Below the pieces are notes generated by a model that had not been told where the DNA came from, searched no databases, and saw nothing but the letters and a program-made list of their open reading frames with translations. Of a stretch of 9,205 nt of DNA, positions 1 to 6,976 are shown piece after piece (position 1 is the first letter of the stretch; each line of letters begins with the position of its first letter). Position numbers and translations under genes: made by a program. This stretch comes from an uncultured Oscillospiraceae bacterium (GTDB taxonomy: Bacteria > Bacillota > Clostridia > Oscillospirales > Oscillospiraceae), in assembly GCA_947628975.1 (NCBI GenBank), contig CANRBW010000054.1:1-9205 (forward strand). The letters run 5' to 3'.

Positions 1-822
1 TTTATGATCCGCAACCTGTCCATCGCCGACGACCAGACGCGGCAGATGGGCCTCTTGGGGGAGATTGGCACAGGGGCCACGGTGCGAAACGTGGCCCTGG
101 CCTCGGTGAGGGTGAACGCCGCGGTGGGCTGGGGCGAGGTCTACGCGGGCGGCCTGGCCGGGGTGATCTCCGGCGGCACGGTGAGCAACTCCGGCGTCTT
201 CGCGGTGGACGCCGCGGGGAACACCCGGAGCGCCCCCTATGAGGAATGCCCCGTCACCGCCCACAACGGCGAGACCGCCAGCGTGGGCGGCCTGGCCGGG
301 GCGGTCACCGGCGGCACGGTGAGCAAGTGCTTCGCCGCGGTGCGGGTGGAAGGCGGCACCGCCGGGGGGCTCTTGGGCCGGCTGACCGGCGGCACGGTGC
401 GGGACTGCTACGCCGCGGGGCACACGGTGAACGGCCTCTTTGAGCCGCCCGCCGGCGACAGGAAGGCCAACGTCACCGGCTACTCCGCCGCGGGCGGCCT
501 GGTGGGCGCGTGGACGGGGGGGACTGTCTCCGGCACCTGCTACACCACCCTCTCGGTGGAGGGGCAGTGGGGCGGCAAGCCGGGGGCCTTCGCCGCCGTC
601 TATCCCGCCGGGGCCAGCCTGCCGGAGAGCTATGCCAAGAGCTACGTCTACCAAAACGGTACCCTGGTGAACCCCGCCGACACAGCGGCGCTGGGCCTGG
701 GCTCCGGCGCTTACAGCGGCGAAAAGGGCGCGGCCAGCCCCTATGACAGCTCCCTTTCCACAGAGTACGACTTCCAGCCCATCCCCGGGTTGGAGCACTA
801 CGGCGACTGGTCGCTGAAGAAG
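1..822 (+). repeat. GLUG module, copy 1 (truncated by window start)
   Basis: First of two homologous modules in the surface protein. It runs from a DGGG-like beta-helix entry point (MIRNLSI) through GLUG motifs to the closing HYGDWSLKK at residues 265-273. A 23-base stretch at 403-425, coding DCYAAGHT, is identical to 2347-2369 in copy 2. The part equivalent to the start of copy 2 lies before the window. Confidence 0.75.
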
Positions 823-3800
823 CTGCGGGGGCTGGTGGCCTACTACGAGCAGGTGGAGCTGTCCCCGGGCAGCGGGGGAGGGTCAAACCTCAAGACGGAG
901 TTCTTCTACTATGAGCGGGAGAAGACCCCGTCGGGGGGCTACACGCTCACCGAGAAGGGCACCCTGGACAAGACCCGCACCGGGGCCCTCTACTCCGACG
1001 GCTACGCCTTCCTCAGCCTCAACCAGCTCCACGAGACGGGGCGGGAGAGCCAGCCGGTCACCCTGAAGATCGACATCGGCGGCTCGGCCAGCCTGGCGGA
1101 GATGGAGGAGTATCCCACCACCTACCTGGGCGGCTTCAACGCCGATCTGACCCCCTGCGAGACGTGGGAGACCCCCTACTACTACGCCTACGGTCTGCCC
1201 AACGCCGCCCTGGACGTGGCGGCCGACGCGGACTCCTACTTCCTCCAGCTGAAGGTGGCCGGGCTGGACAGCGAGGCGGAGCAGAGTTCCCTGTGGATCA
1301 ACCCCCACTTCGGCCGGACCGCCTACAACGGCTACGGGGAGACCAACCCCAAAGACGGCAACCCCAGGGTGAAGATCCCCGACGCCACCGGGGACGTGAT
1401 CCCCATCCGCTCGGTGCGGCAGTTCAACAATATGCGCAAGTACCCCTCGGACATCCGCAGCTGGACCCAGGAGCTGGAGATCGACGCGTCCCGGTATCAG
1501 GGGCACGTGGCCGTGGACAGCGAAGGGTATCTGACGGTGGGCGGTCTGCGGGTGGCCACCCGGTCCGGCGGGAGCTGGAGCCCGGTGAAGGCCCCCTCCG
1601 CCGCCCCCACCGCGGCGGACCTGCCCCAGTCCTACCGCCTGGAGATCGAGCCCATCTACATGACCTCGTCGGGCAAGCAGGTCACCTTCGGCGGCGCCTA
1701 TGACGGCGGCGGGCACACCATCCGGGGGCTGAGTATCCGCACCATCACCGTCGGCTCGGACCAGTACGCCGCCCTGTTCTACCGCTTGTCCGGCAAGGGC
1801 GCGCTGAAGAACATCCAGCTGGCCGACAGCGCCATCCAGGGCGTCAGCGCCTCCGGCAGCAACTACACCGGCGGCCTGGTGGGCTATACGGAGGGCACGG
1901 TGGTGAACTGCACGGCGCGAAACTGCGCCGTGACGCAGGAAAACGGCAACTCCAAGAGCTATGTGGGCGGCCTGGTGGGCTACGCCCGGAACGGCCAGAT
2001 CGGCGTGGACGAGGCCGGAACGGCGGGGCCCTGCGCCGCGATCAACTGCGCGGTGGACGGCGGCGCCTCCGACAGCGCCGGCGGCTTCGTGGGCTATGTC
2101 CGGGGGGCCACCCTCCAGAACTGCGGCGCCCGGGTGGAGAGCGCCACGGTGGACGGGGCCGCGAAGACGGCCGCCGACCTCTACGATACCCAGCGGGTCC
2201 TGGGCGAGGTCAACGTGGGCGGCTTCGCTGGAAGCGTCGAGGAGGGGACCGTCCAGTACTGCTACGCCGCGGTGAAGGTCCAGGGCGGCACCGCCGGGGG
2301 CTTTGCCGGAAAACTGCTGGACAAGAAGAACGCCAGCGTCGTGAAGGACTGCTACGCCGCGGGGCACACCCGCAACGGGGTGTATGTGGTCAACGACCCC
2401 AACGTGGCCGGGACCCTGAGCGCCGGGGGCTTCCTGGGCGCGTGGAGCGGCGGCGAGCTGGACGGTCTGTGCTACACCACCTGTTCCGCCGCCACGGTGG
2501 ACGGCAAGGTGGACGTGTTCGCCGTCACCGAGAAGAAGACCGCCCCGGCGGGCTGTTACGCCGGCGGGGACGTGATGCGGGGCGGCGCGGCCGCCAGCGA
2601 GGCCGCCAACAACTCCGCCAAGGTGGCGACCCGGCCTCTGGCGGAACTGGCCGGGGCGGACCTGGGGGAGGCCGTCCCCTATGACCGCACCCTGCCCCAG
2701 AAGTACAGCCACCGGGCCGTGACCTATCCCGACGGCACCCCCATGCCCCACTACGGCGACTGGTACCACAAGAAGACCGGCGCCAGGCGGGAGTGGGTCC
2801 AGCAGCTGCCCCAGTCCGACCCCAAGAACTTCGCCAACTTCCAGGTGAACGCCGACTGGGTGGGGGAGGACCTGCACGTCAACTTTGACGTGTTCCACGA
2901 CGCCGTCTCCGGCCAGGATATTGCCAACACCGGCGTCTTCACCAACGGCGTCTACTCCCTCACCACCGACCTGGGCTACCGCCTCATCTTCCGGATCGTC
3001 CGCAACGGCGATGGCGGATACGACATCTGGGGCCCGGAGGGCATCACCTGGTCCAGCCGTCGGGTGGCCCTGGACGGCGCGGATTACGACGGAAAGCCGG
3101 ACGGGGAGAAGGACGGCAACTACCACGACACCCTGGACTTCACCATCCCCCTGGAGCTGATCCCCTACCATGTGCGCTACATCTACCTGGGCGCGCTGGA
3201 GAACGACTACGTCCTGGCCATCGAGCACGACCACAGCGTCCCCAACAGCAAGGACAAGCGGGTGAACAACCTCCCCGTGGACGCCACCATCACCGTGGAC
3301 GGGAACTTTGAGGACTGGCTGGGCTATGAGCACCAGCTCCTGGAGGGGCTGCCCGGCATGGAGGCCACCCCGCTCCACGGCCACGCCACCGGCGCTATCC
3401 TGGGCTATGAGAACAAGATCTATCTCCACGTCATCAACGAAGACAAGAACGACATCGTCTCCACCGGCACCCTGGGCGGCCAGGCCATCTTCAACTTCAA
3501 CCTGGCGGCGGAGGGCTGGGACCTCAAGACCTACGATTGGCTCTGGAAGCTGAACAATCTGCCCTATCCGTCCACGCTGCCCAGCGTCCAGGAGTATGTG
3601 ATGGGCCCGGAGAAGTGGGTCCAGGACCCCACCACCTGGCAGGGGGAGAACAAGCAGTTCAACGTGATCCACCTCGCCCTCTCCGCCGCGGAGGACCGCC
3701 AGGAGTACGAGATGGAGATCGACCTGGACGCCCTGGCCCAGTTCCTCGATCAGGAGACCGGCGACATCTTCAACACCGTTACCGTCACCTTCAACTCCCT

Positions 3801-3843
3801 GGGGGGCGATCCCCTGGTGGCCAAGCGGGATCCCAGGAGCTGA
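1..3843 (+). CDS. Large GLUG-repeat surface protein, 3' part (start lies upstream of the window)
   Basis: Probably an exported surface or adhesin-like protein. The visible part is about 1280 residues (numbered from the Met at base 4). It holds at least nine GLUG-like motifs of the form GG(L/F)xG...G(T/E)(V/L)xxC, at about residues 49, 95, 121, 164, 623, 654, 693, 739 and 808, grouped in two modules that each end in HYGDW (265-269 and 916-920). GLUG repeats are known from bacterial surface proteins and are thought to form beta-helices. The last ~360 residues are different, with an ITVDGNFEDW motif near 1095 resembling sugar-binding or sorting-associated regions of Firmicute surface proteins. 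The Met at base 4 is not the start: MIRNLSI aligns with TIRGLSI inside module 2 (about residue 572), and no ribosome site is visible. There is no LPXTG and no C-terminal hydrophobic segment. Substrate or partner is unknown. The family call is good; the function is inference. Confidence 0.88.
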   Translation, partial: FMIRNLSIADDQTRQMGLLGEIGTGATVRNVALASVRVNAAVGWGEVYAGGLAGVISGGTVSNSGVFAVDAAGNTRSAPYEECPVTAHNGETASVGGLAGAVTGGTVSKCFAAVRVEGGTAGGLLGRLTGGTVRDCYAAGHTVNGLFEPPAGDRKANVTGYSAAGGLVGAWTGGTVSGTCYTTLSVEGQWGGKPGAFAAVYPAGASLPESYAKSYVYQNGTLVNPADTAALGLGSGAYSGEKGAASPYDSSLSTEYDFQPIPGLEHYGDWSLKKLRGLVAYYEQVELSPGSGGGSNLKTEFFYYEREKTPSGGYTLTEKGTLDKTRTGALYSDGYAFLSLNQLHETGRESQPVTLKIDIGGSASLAEMEEYPTTYLGGFNADLTPCETWETPYYYAYGLPNAALDVAADADSYFLQLKVAGLDSEAEQSSLWINPHFGRTAYNGYGETNPKDGNPRVKIPDATGDVIPIRSVRQFNNMRKYPSDIRSWTQELEIDASRYQGHVAVDSEGYLTVGGLRVATRSGGSWSPVKAPSAAPTAADLPQSYRLEIEPIYMTSSGKQVTFGGAYDGGGHTIRGLSIRTITVGSDQYAALFYRLSGKGALKNIQLADSAIQGVSASGSNYTGGLVGYTEGTVVNCTARNCAVTQENGNSKSYVGGLVGYARNGQIGVDEAGTAGPCAAINCAVDGGASDSAGGFVGYVRGATLQNCGARVESATVDGAAKTAADLYDTQRVLGEVNVGGFAGSVEEGTVQYCYAAVKVQGGTAGGFAGKLLDKKNASVVKDCYAAGHTRNGVYVVNDPNVAGTLSAGGFLGAWSGGELDGLCYTTCSAATVDGKVDVFAVTEKKTAPAGCYAGGDVMRGGAAASEAANNSAKVATRPLAELAGADLGEAVPYDRTLPQKYSHRAVTYPDGTPMPHYGDWYHKKTGARREWVQQLPQSDPKNFANFQVNADWVGEDLHVNFDVFHDAVSGQDIANTGVFTNGVYSLTTDLGYRLIFRIVRNGDGGYDIWGPEGITWSSRRVALDGADYDGKPDGEKDGNYHDTLDFTIPLELIPYHVRYIYLGALENDYVLAIEHDHSVPNSKDKRVNNLPVDATITVDGNFEDWLGYEHQLLEGLPGMEATPLHGHATGAILGYENKIYLHVINEDKNDIVSTGTLGGQAIFNFNLAAEGWDLKTYDWLWKLNNLPYPSTLPSVQEYVMGPEKWVQDPTTWQGENKQFNVIHLALSAAEDRQEYEMEIDLDALAQFLDQETGDIFNTVTVTFNSLGGDPLVAKRDPRS
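1399..2775 (+). repeat. GLUG module, copy 2 (complete)
   Basis: Second module. It opens with IPIRSVRQFNNM (about residue 466), the usual entry motif of GLUG beta-helices, followed by GGAYDGGGHTIRGLSI, five GLUG motifs, and the closing HYGDWYHKK. Shared landmarks with copy 1 include AAVKVQGGTAGG against AAVRVEGGTAGG, DCYAAGHT in both, GAWSGGELDGLCYTT against GAWTGGTVSGTCYTT, and PYDRTLP against PYDSSLS. The residue offset grows from 571 at the entry to about 648 at DCYAAGHT, so copy 2 carries roughly 75 extra residues. Confidence 0.75.
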
Positions 3844-3857
3844 ACGCGCCGCGCCGC

Positions 3858-3909
3858 AGGGACTGTGAAGGCGGAGACCCTGACAGGCTCCGCCGCACAG
3901 TCCCTTTTT
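3858..3909 (+). terminator. Rho-independent terminator of the GLUG protein gene
   Basis: A 10-bp perfect outer stem (AGGGACTGTG at 3858-3867 with CACAGTCCCT at 3896-3905) continues, after a small AA/G internal loop, into a 7-bp inner stem (GGCGGAG 3870-3876 with CTCCGCC 3888-3894). A T run follows at 3905-3909. It starts 15 bases after the stop codon, so the surface protein gene is the last of its transcript. Confidence 0.92.
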
Positions 3910-3941
3910 CCTGTTTTCAGGACAGGGCGGGCCTTTTTCTC

Positions 3942-3969
3942 TTGATTTTTCCCAAGGCCCGGCTATAAT
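3942..3969 (+). promoter_or_regulatory. Promoter of the PAP2 phosphatase gene
   Basis: TTGATT (3942-3947), a 16-base spacer and a perfect TATAAT (3964-3969). A T-rich stretch (TTTTTCTC) lies directly upstream of the -35. Expected start is near 3976. The transcript would begin with a 6-bp hairpin, GGCGGA (3976-3981) with TCCGCC (3986-3991) around a four-base loop. The ribosome site is GGAAGGAA at 3993-4000. Confidence 0.8.
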
Positions 3970-4008
3970 AGGGGAGGCGGACGCTTCCGCCGGGAAGGAA
4001 CGGTTTTG

Positions 4009-4965
4009 ATGGACATTCAATTTCTGCTCTTACTGCAAAGCTTTCGGTTGGCCATCGGCGGGGCGCTGAACGACTTTTTCCTCCAGATCAGCGACCTGTC
4101 CTACGGCGTCTTCATCTGGATGCTGGCCTGTATACTCTTTTGGGCGGTGGACAAGCGGAGCGGGAGCTATCTGTTCCTGAACGTGGGCTTCTCCCGGTTC
4201 TTCATGCAGGGGCTGAAGCTCACCTTCTGCGTGTACCGCCCCTGGATCCGCTGTGACCAGCTGGTCCCGGTGGAGGAGGCCTCCGGCTACTCCTTCCCCA
4301 GCGGCCACAGCGTGACCGCCGCGGCCAACTACGGAACGGTGATCCGTCAATACGGCAAAAAGCACCGGCCCCTGGCGGTCTTTATGGGATTCATGCTCCT
4401 GCTCACCATGTTTTCCCGCAACTATATCGGGGTCCACACCCCCCAGGACGTGGTGGTGGGCGCTCTGCTGGGCCTGGTGGTGGTCTTTTTGGGGACGCGG
4501 GTGTGGAACTGGATCGACCAGGACAGCAAGCGGGACTACCTCATCCCCTGCGCCGGGGTGGTGCTGACCGCGCTGCTGCTGCTCTACATCTCCCTCAAGT
4601 CCTACCCCATGGACCTGGTGGACGGCAAGCTGCTGGTGGACCCGGCCAAGATGGCCCGGGACGGGTTCAAGGACGCGGGGCGGCTGCTGGGGGTGACTCT
4701 GGCCTGGTTCCTGGAGCGGCGGTTCGTCCGCTTCTCCCTGGACGTGTCCCCCCTCCGGAAGGTGACCCGGTGCTGTGTGGGCGTACTGCTGATCCTGCTC
4801 TACGAGACCGCGGTGATGCCGGCGGTGACCGGGGCGGTGAGCTCGTCGTGGATGTGCTTTGTGATGACCTTCCTGGAGTTGATCCTGTTGATGGCGGTCT
4901 ATCCCCTGTGCTTCTCCCGGCTGGAGGCCGGGGCGGACCGCCGCCGGGCCCGGAAGACCGCGTGA
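4009..4965 (+). CDS. PAP2-family membrane phosphatase
   Basis: Integral membrane acid phosphatase of the PAP2 (phosphatidic acid phosphatase type 2) family, 318 residues, probably dephosphorylating a lipid or isoprenoid phosphate at the membrane face. All three catalytic motifs are present: K70-x6-R77-P78, P97-S98-G99-H100, and S136-R137-x5-H143-x3-D147, with H100 and H143 expected to be the catalytic pair. Hydrophobic segments lie near residues 33-46, 122-135, 148-166, 178-197, 256-275 and 281-300. The C-terminal third goes well beyond the catalytic core, so this is longer than minimal bacterial PAP2 proteins (about 200 residues). The start is ATG 4009, eight bases after GGAAGGAA; the TTG just before it is poorly spaced. 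It has its own promoter and shares a hairpin with the converging M56 gene. The substrate (undecaprenyl-PP, phosphatidate, sphingoid phosphate or other) cannot be read from the sequence. Confidence 0.93.
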   Translation: MDIQFLLLLQSFRLAIGGALNDFFLQISDLSYGVFIWMLACILFWAVDKRSGSYLFLNVGFSRFFMQGLKLTFCVYRPWIRCDQLVPVEEASGYSFPSGHSVTAAANYGTVIRQYGKKHRPLAVFMGFMLLLTMFSRNYIGVHTPQDVVVGALLGLVVVFLGTRVWNWIDQDSKRDYLIPCAGVVLTALLLLYISLKSYPMDLVDGKLLVDPAKMARDGFKDAGRLLGVTLAWFLERRFVRFSLDVSPLRKVTRCCVGVLLILLYETAVMPAVTGAVSSSWMCFVMTFLELILLMAVYPLCFSRLEAGADRRRARKTA

Positions 4966-4974
4966 GACCGAGAC

Positions 4975-5010
4975 AAAGCGCCTGCCTCCGTTGGGAGGCA
5001 GGCGCTTTTT
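4975..5010. terminator. Shared terminator between converging genes
   Basis: A perfect 12-bp GC-rich stem (4978-4989 with 4994-5005) around a GTTG loop, extended by three A-T pairs (AAA 4975-4977 with TTT 5006-5008). The plus strand has a T5 run after the stem (5006-5010), giving a canonical terminator for the phosphatase gene ten bases after its stop. On the minus strand the hairpin lies 16 bases after the M56 gene stop, but the T tract is only three bases, so that direction is probably weaker. Confidence 0.9.
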
Positions 5011-5025
5011 GGTCTGGGCGAGAGG

Positions 5026-6468
5026 TCAGTCGGGGAGGGCGTATTCCAGCACCAGGTTGCCGGAGGCCATGGCGTCCTGGAGGGAGGAGCCGTCCTGGGT
5101 GCGGACGGTGACCTTCTGCACCGTCGCGTCCCCCTCCACCTGGTAGGACACGGTGACCGGCTCCTCCTCCGGAGCGGAGAACTGGTCGGCGGGGACCGCC
5201 ACCAGCTGGCCGGTGGCCGCGACGGGGAGGTCCCGAATGGAGTACTCCGCCACCGGCTGGCGGTCCAGGAGGCCGGAGCCCTCGTCGGTGGGCGTCCAGG
5301 TCAGGTCGGGCTGGTCGGCGGGGGCGTCGTCCCAGTCGGTGGGGGCGTCGTCATAGGCGTACTCCGCCACCATGGGCGCGTCGGAGGCTATCGTCTCCGT
5401 AGTGACGCCGTCCCGGGTGACCACCCGCACCCGCACCGGCTCCTGGGCGCCGCCGTTGTCCACTTCGTGGTAGAGGACGGCCGGGGTCTGGGTGGGGTCG
5501 GCGGGCTCCGCCGTGGCCGGCGTGTCGGCCGCCGGAGAAGCCGGGTCGGCCGGAGGGTCGGAGATGGCGGCGAAGGCGGTGATGGCTCCGGCGGTCACCA
5601 GCAGGGCCGCCACGATCAGGGCGGCCACGGTCTTTTTCTTCCATTTCATAATGGCCAAGATCCTTTCTTCTGTTGTATTTTTGCTCAGGCAACTGGGAAA
5701 GGCGCTGAGGCGGCCGCGGCGCTCCTCCAGGCGGAGGAGGGTCATGGCGTAGTCCTTCCGGCTCCGCTGGCCGAAGTGGCGGAGGACCTGTTCGTCGCAG
5801 GCCAGCTCCACGTCCCGGTCCAGCAGGAGGTAGAGCGCCCACACGAAGGGGTCGAACCAGTGGACGCACAGGGCCAGAGCCGCCGCGCCCTTCAGCAGGG
5901 AGTCCAACCGGCGGATGTGGACGTATTCGTGGTAGAGGATGTACTCCCCCTGGCGGCGCCGGGTCCAGTCCAGCCCGGCGGGGACCAGGATGACCGGGCG
6001 CAGAGCGCCGTAGGTGAGGGGGGTGGAGAGGCCGGGCAGCTGGCGGACCCGGATCCGCCGCCGCAGAGGATGCTCCTCCAGCCAGCGGGTGACGAACCGG
6101 TCCCGGACGGGGAGGGCGGCGCGAAAGGCCCGCCGGCACCGCAGGTAGGAGACCAGAAAGCGCGCGGCCAGGACCGCCGCCCCCGCGCCCCAGAGCAGGG
6201 CGAGGAGGGGGAGCGGGGCGGGCTCCGCCCTCAGGCTGCTGACCGTCCCCAGGGCGGGCGGGACCGGCCCCGCCGGGGTGGGCAGGGATACGGGGAGCGC
6301 CACGGAGAAGGGGAGGAGCAGCCGGGCCAGGGCCACGGCCCACAGCGCCGGAAAGCACCGCCGGGGCAGACGGCGGCTCCCCAGGGCGCGGATCAGGAGC
6401 ACCCCCAGGATCAGCGCCGCCCCGGAAAGGCTCATCCGCGCCAGGCCCACCGTCCGGATCACTCCCAT
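5026..6468 (-). CDS. M56-family (BlaR1/MecR1-like) membrane metallopeptidase with a repeated extracellular tail, no penicillin-binding domain
   Basis: Predicted membrane sensor-protease, 480 residues. Order: membrane segments near 13-29, 41-57 and 86-108; zinc-peptidase domain with H180-E181-Y-V-H184 and the downstream E221-L-A-C-D-E226; the usual CxHWFDPFVW at 201-210; NTTEERILAI at 264-273; a fourth membrane segment near 279-300; then a proline/alanine/acid-rich linker and a tail to 480. In BlaR1 and MecR1 this position carries a penicillin-binding sensor of about 250 residues. Here the tail is only ~180 residues and shows no SxxK, SxN or KTG active-site set. It holds two similar ~43-residue units (about 332-374 and 440-480), each ending in an xxEY motif. 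The gene overlaps the repressor by 10 bases (ATGGGAGTGA) with a weak ribosome site, implying translational coupling. By family, it should cleave or trigger loss of the BlaI-type partner. The ligand is unknown. Confidence 0.93.
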   Translation of the reverse strand: MGVIRTVGLARMSLSGAALILGVLLIRALGSRRLPRRCFPALWAVALARLLLPFSVALPVSLPTPAGPVPPALGTVSSLRAEPAPLPLLALLWGAGAAVLAARFLVSYLRCRRAFRAALPVRDRFVTRWLEEHPLRRRIRVRQLPGLSTPLTYGALRPVILVPAGLDWTRRRQGEYILYHEYVHIRRLDSLLKGAAALALCVHWFDPFVWALYLLLDRDVELACDEQVLRHFGQRSRKDYAMTLLRLEERRGRLSAFPSCLSKNTTEERILAIMKWKKKTVAALIVAALLVTAGAITAFAAISDPPADPASPAADTPATAEPADPTQTPAVLYHEVDNGGAQEPVRVRVVTRDGVTTETIASDAPMVAEYAYDDAPTDWDDAPADQPDLTWTPTDEGSGLLDRQPVAEYSIRDLPVAATGQLVAVPADQFSAPEEEPVTVSYQVEGDATVQKVTVRTQDGSSLQDAMASGNLVLEYALPD

Positions 6469-6818
6469 TCCGCCACGATCCGCTTCAGGCGGCGGATCTG
6501 CTCCGGGGTGAGGCGCTCCTTGCCCAGCAGGGCGGCGAACAGGTTCTCGGTGGCCCCGTCGTAGACCCGGTCGATGAGCTCGTTGGTCTCGGCCCGCTGT
6601 ACCGCCTCCTTGGGGATGAGGGCGCGGCAGAGGAAGTGGGGCTCGGAACGGGCGATGGCCCCCTTGGCGATACAGCGCTTGATGAGGGTGTAGGTGGTGT
6701 TCATGTTCCAGCCCACCTCCGCCTTCAGCACGTCCGAGATGTGCTTGGCGGTGACCTCGCCCTCCCGCCAGAGGACGCGCATCACCTTCAGCTCCGAGTC
6801 GAACAGCTTGACCTCCAT
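6459..6818 (-). CDS. BlaI/MecI/CopY-family transcriptional repressor
   Basis: Winged-helix repressor, 119 residues, matching the family's usual size of about 120. The N-terminal half has the family pattern: FDSELKVMRVLW (6-17), VTAKHISDVL (22-31), and the recognition helix region WNMNTTYTLIKRCIAKG (37-53), like the family's TVYTLLxRLxxKG. The C-terminal dimerisation part carries ENLFAALLG (91-99), at the place where BlaI and MecI are cut by their sensor (an N-F/A-F bond); N92-L-F94 is a plausible target. Start ATG at 6818 follows AAAGGGGG at a good distance; an in-frame ATG 18 bases upstream (6836) lacks a proper ribosome site. It is the first gene of a two-gene operon with the M56 protease. 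Two ACTAC-type sites flank its promoter, which fits autorepression. Confidence 0.94.
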   Translation of the reverse strand: MEVKLFDSELKVMRVLWREGEVTAKHISDVLKAEVGWNMNTTYTLIKRCIAKGAIARSEPHFLCRALIPKEAVQRAETNELIDRVYDGATENLFAALLGKERLTPEQIRRLKRIVAEWE

Positions 6819-6839
6819 GGGCAAGCCCCCTTTCATAAG

Positions 6840-6850
6840 ACTGGTGTAGT
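6840..6850. promoter_or_regulatory. Putative BlaI-type operator 2
   Basis: On the minus strand this reads ACTACACCAGT, matching operator 1 (ACTACTCCAGT in the same orientation) at 10 of 11 bases. It lies just downstream of the predicted operon start, between promoter and ribosome site. A perfect 10-base palindrome TTGGGCCCAA (6851-6860) sits directly next to it, over the likely start site, and may belong to the same control region. Confidence 0.6.
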
Positions 6851-6864
6851 TTGGGCCCAAGGTC

Positions 6865-6893
6865 ATTCTACCACAGTCGTGTGGGGCTGTCAA
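6865..6893 (-). promoter_or_regulatory. Promoter of the repressor-M56 operon
   Basis: Read on the minus strand: a perfect TTGACA -35 (6888-6893), a 17-base spacer, and TAGAAT -10 (6865-6870) preceded by TG at the extended -10 position. The expected start is near 6858. This is the closest match to consensus in the window, as expected for a promoter kept off by a repressor. Confidence 0.88.
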
Positions 6894-6894
6894 T

Positions 6895-6908
6895 ACTACT
6901 GGAGTAGT
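6895..6908. promoter_or_regulatory. Putative BlaI-type operator 1
   Basis: Perfect inverted repeat ACTACT-GG-AGTAGT, one base upstream of the operon's -35 element. ACTAC/GTAGT half sites with a short centre resemble known BlaI/MecI/CopY operators. Bound repressor here would cover the -35. It also lies about 30 bases upstream of the divergent reductase -35 (6938). Confidence 0.7.
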
Positions 6909-6937
6909 TTTTTCAAAAGAAGACGAGCGAAATTTTC

Positions 6938-6966
6938 TTGTAGGCGGCGGCGGAGCATGGTACAAT
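6938..6966 (+). promoter_or_regulatory. Promoter of the aldo/keto reductase gene
   Basis: TTGTAG (6938-6943), a 17-base spacer and TACAAT (6961-6966), with TG at the extended -10 position. Expected start is near 6973. Because an in-frame ATG at 6965 overlaps this -10, it cannot be in the message, which supports translation from 7034. Confidence 0.7.
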
Positions 6967-6976
6967 GGACCAAAAG

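Noticed and set aside
1..2775. CRISPR or other short tandem DNA array suggested by repeated GGC-rich words
   Set aside because: The repeats are in-frame GLUG codons with irregular spacing and variable sequence inside one gene.
883..4020. A 3.1-kb open frame on the minus strand opposite the GLUG protein gene
   Set aside because: Its composition (runs of V, G, H, L, Q) is what a complementary frame of G/C-ending codons gives. It has no recognisable domain, it crosses the strong terminator at 3858-3909, and the sense frame has clear family motifs.
5026..5565. Penicillin-binding sensor domain at the end of the M56 protein
   Set aside because: The tail is too short and lacks the serine active-site motif set, so no beta-lactam sensor is claimed.
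5467..6564. Open frame on the plus strand across the M56 and repressor genes
   Set aside because: Low-complexity G/R/Q/P-rich translation antisense to two well-supported genes; a by-product of GC-rich coding sequence.
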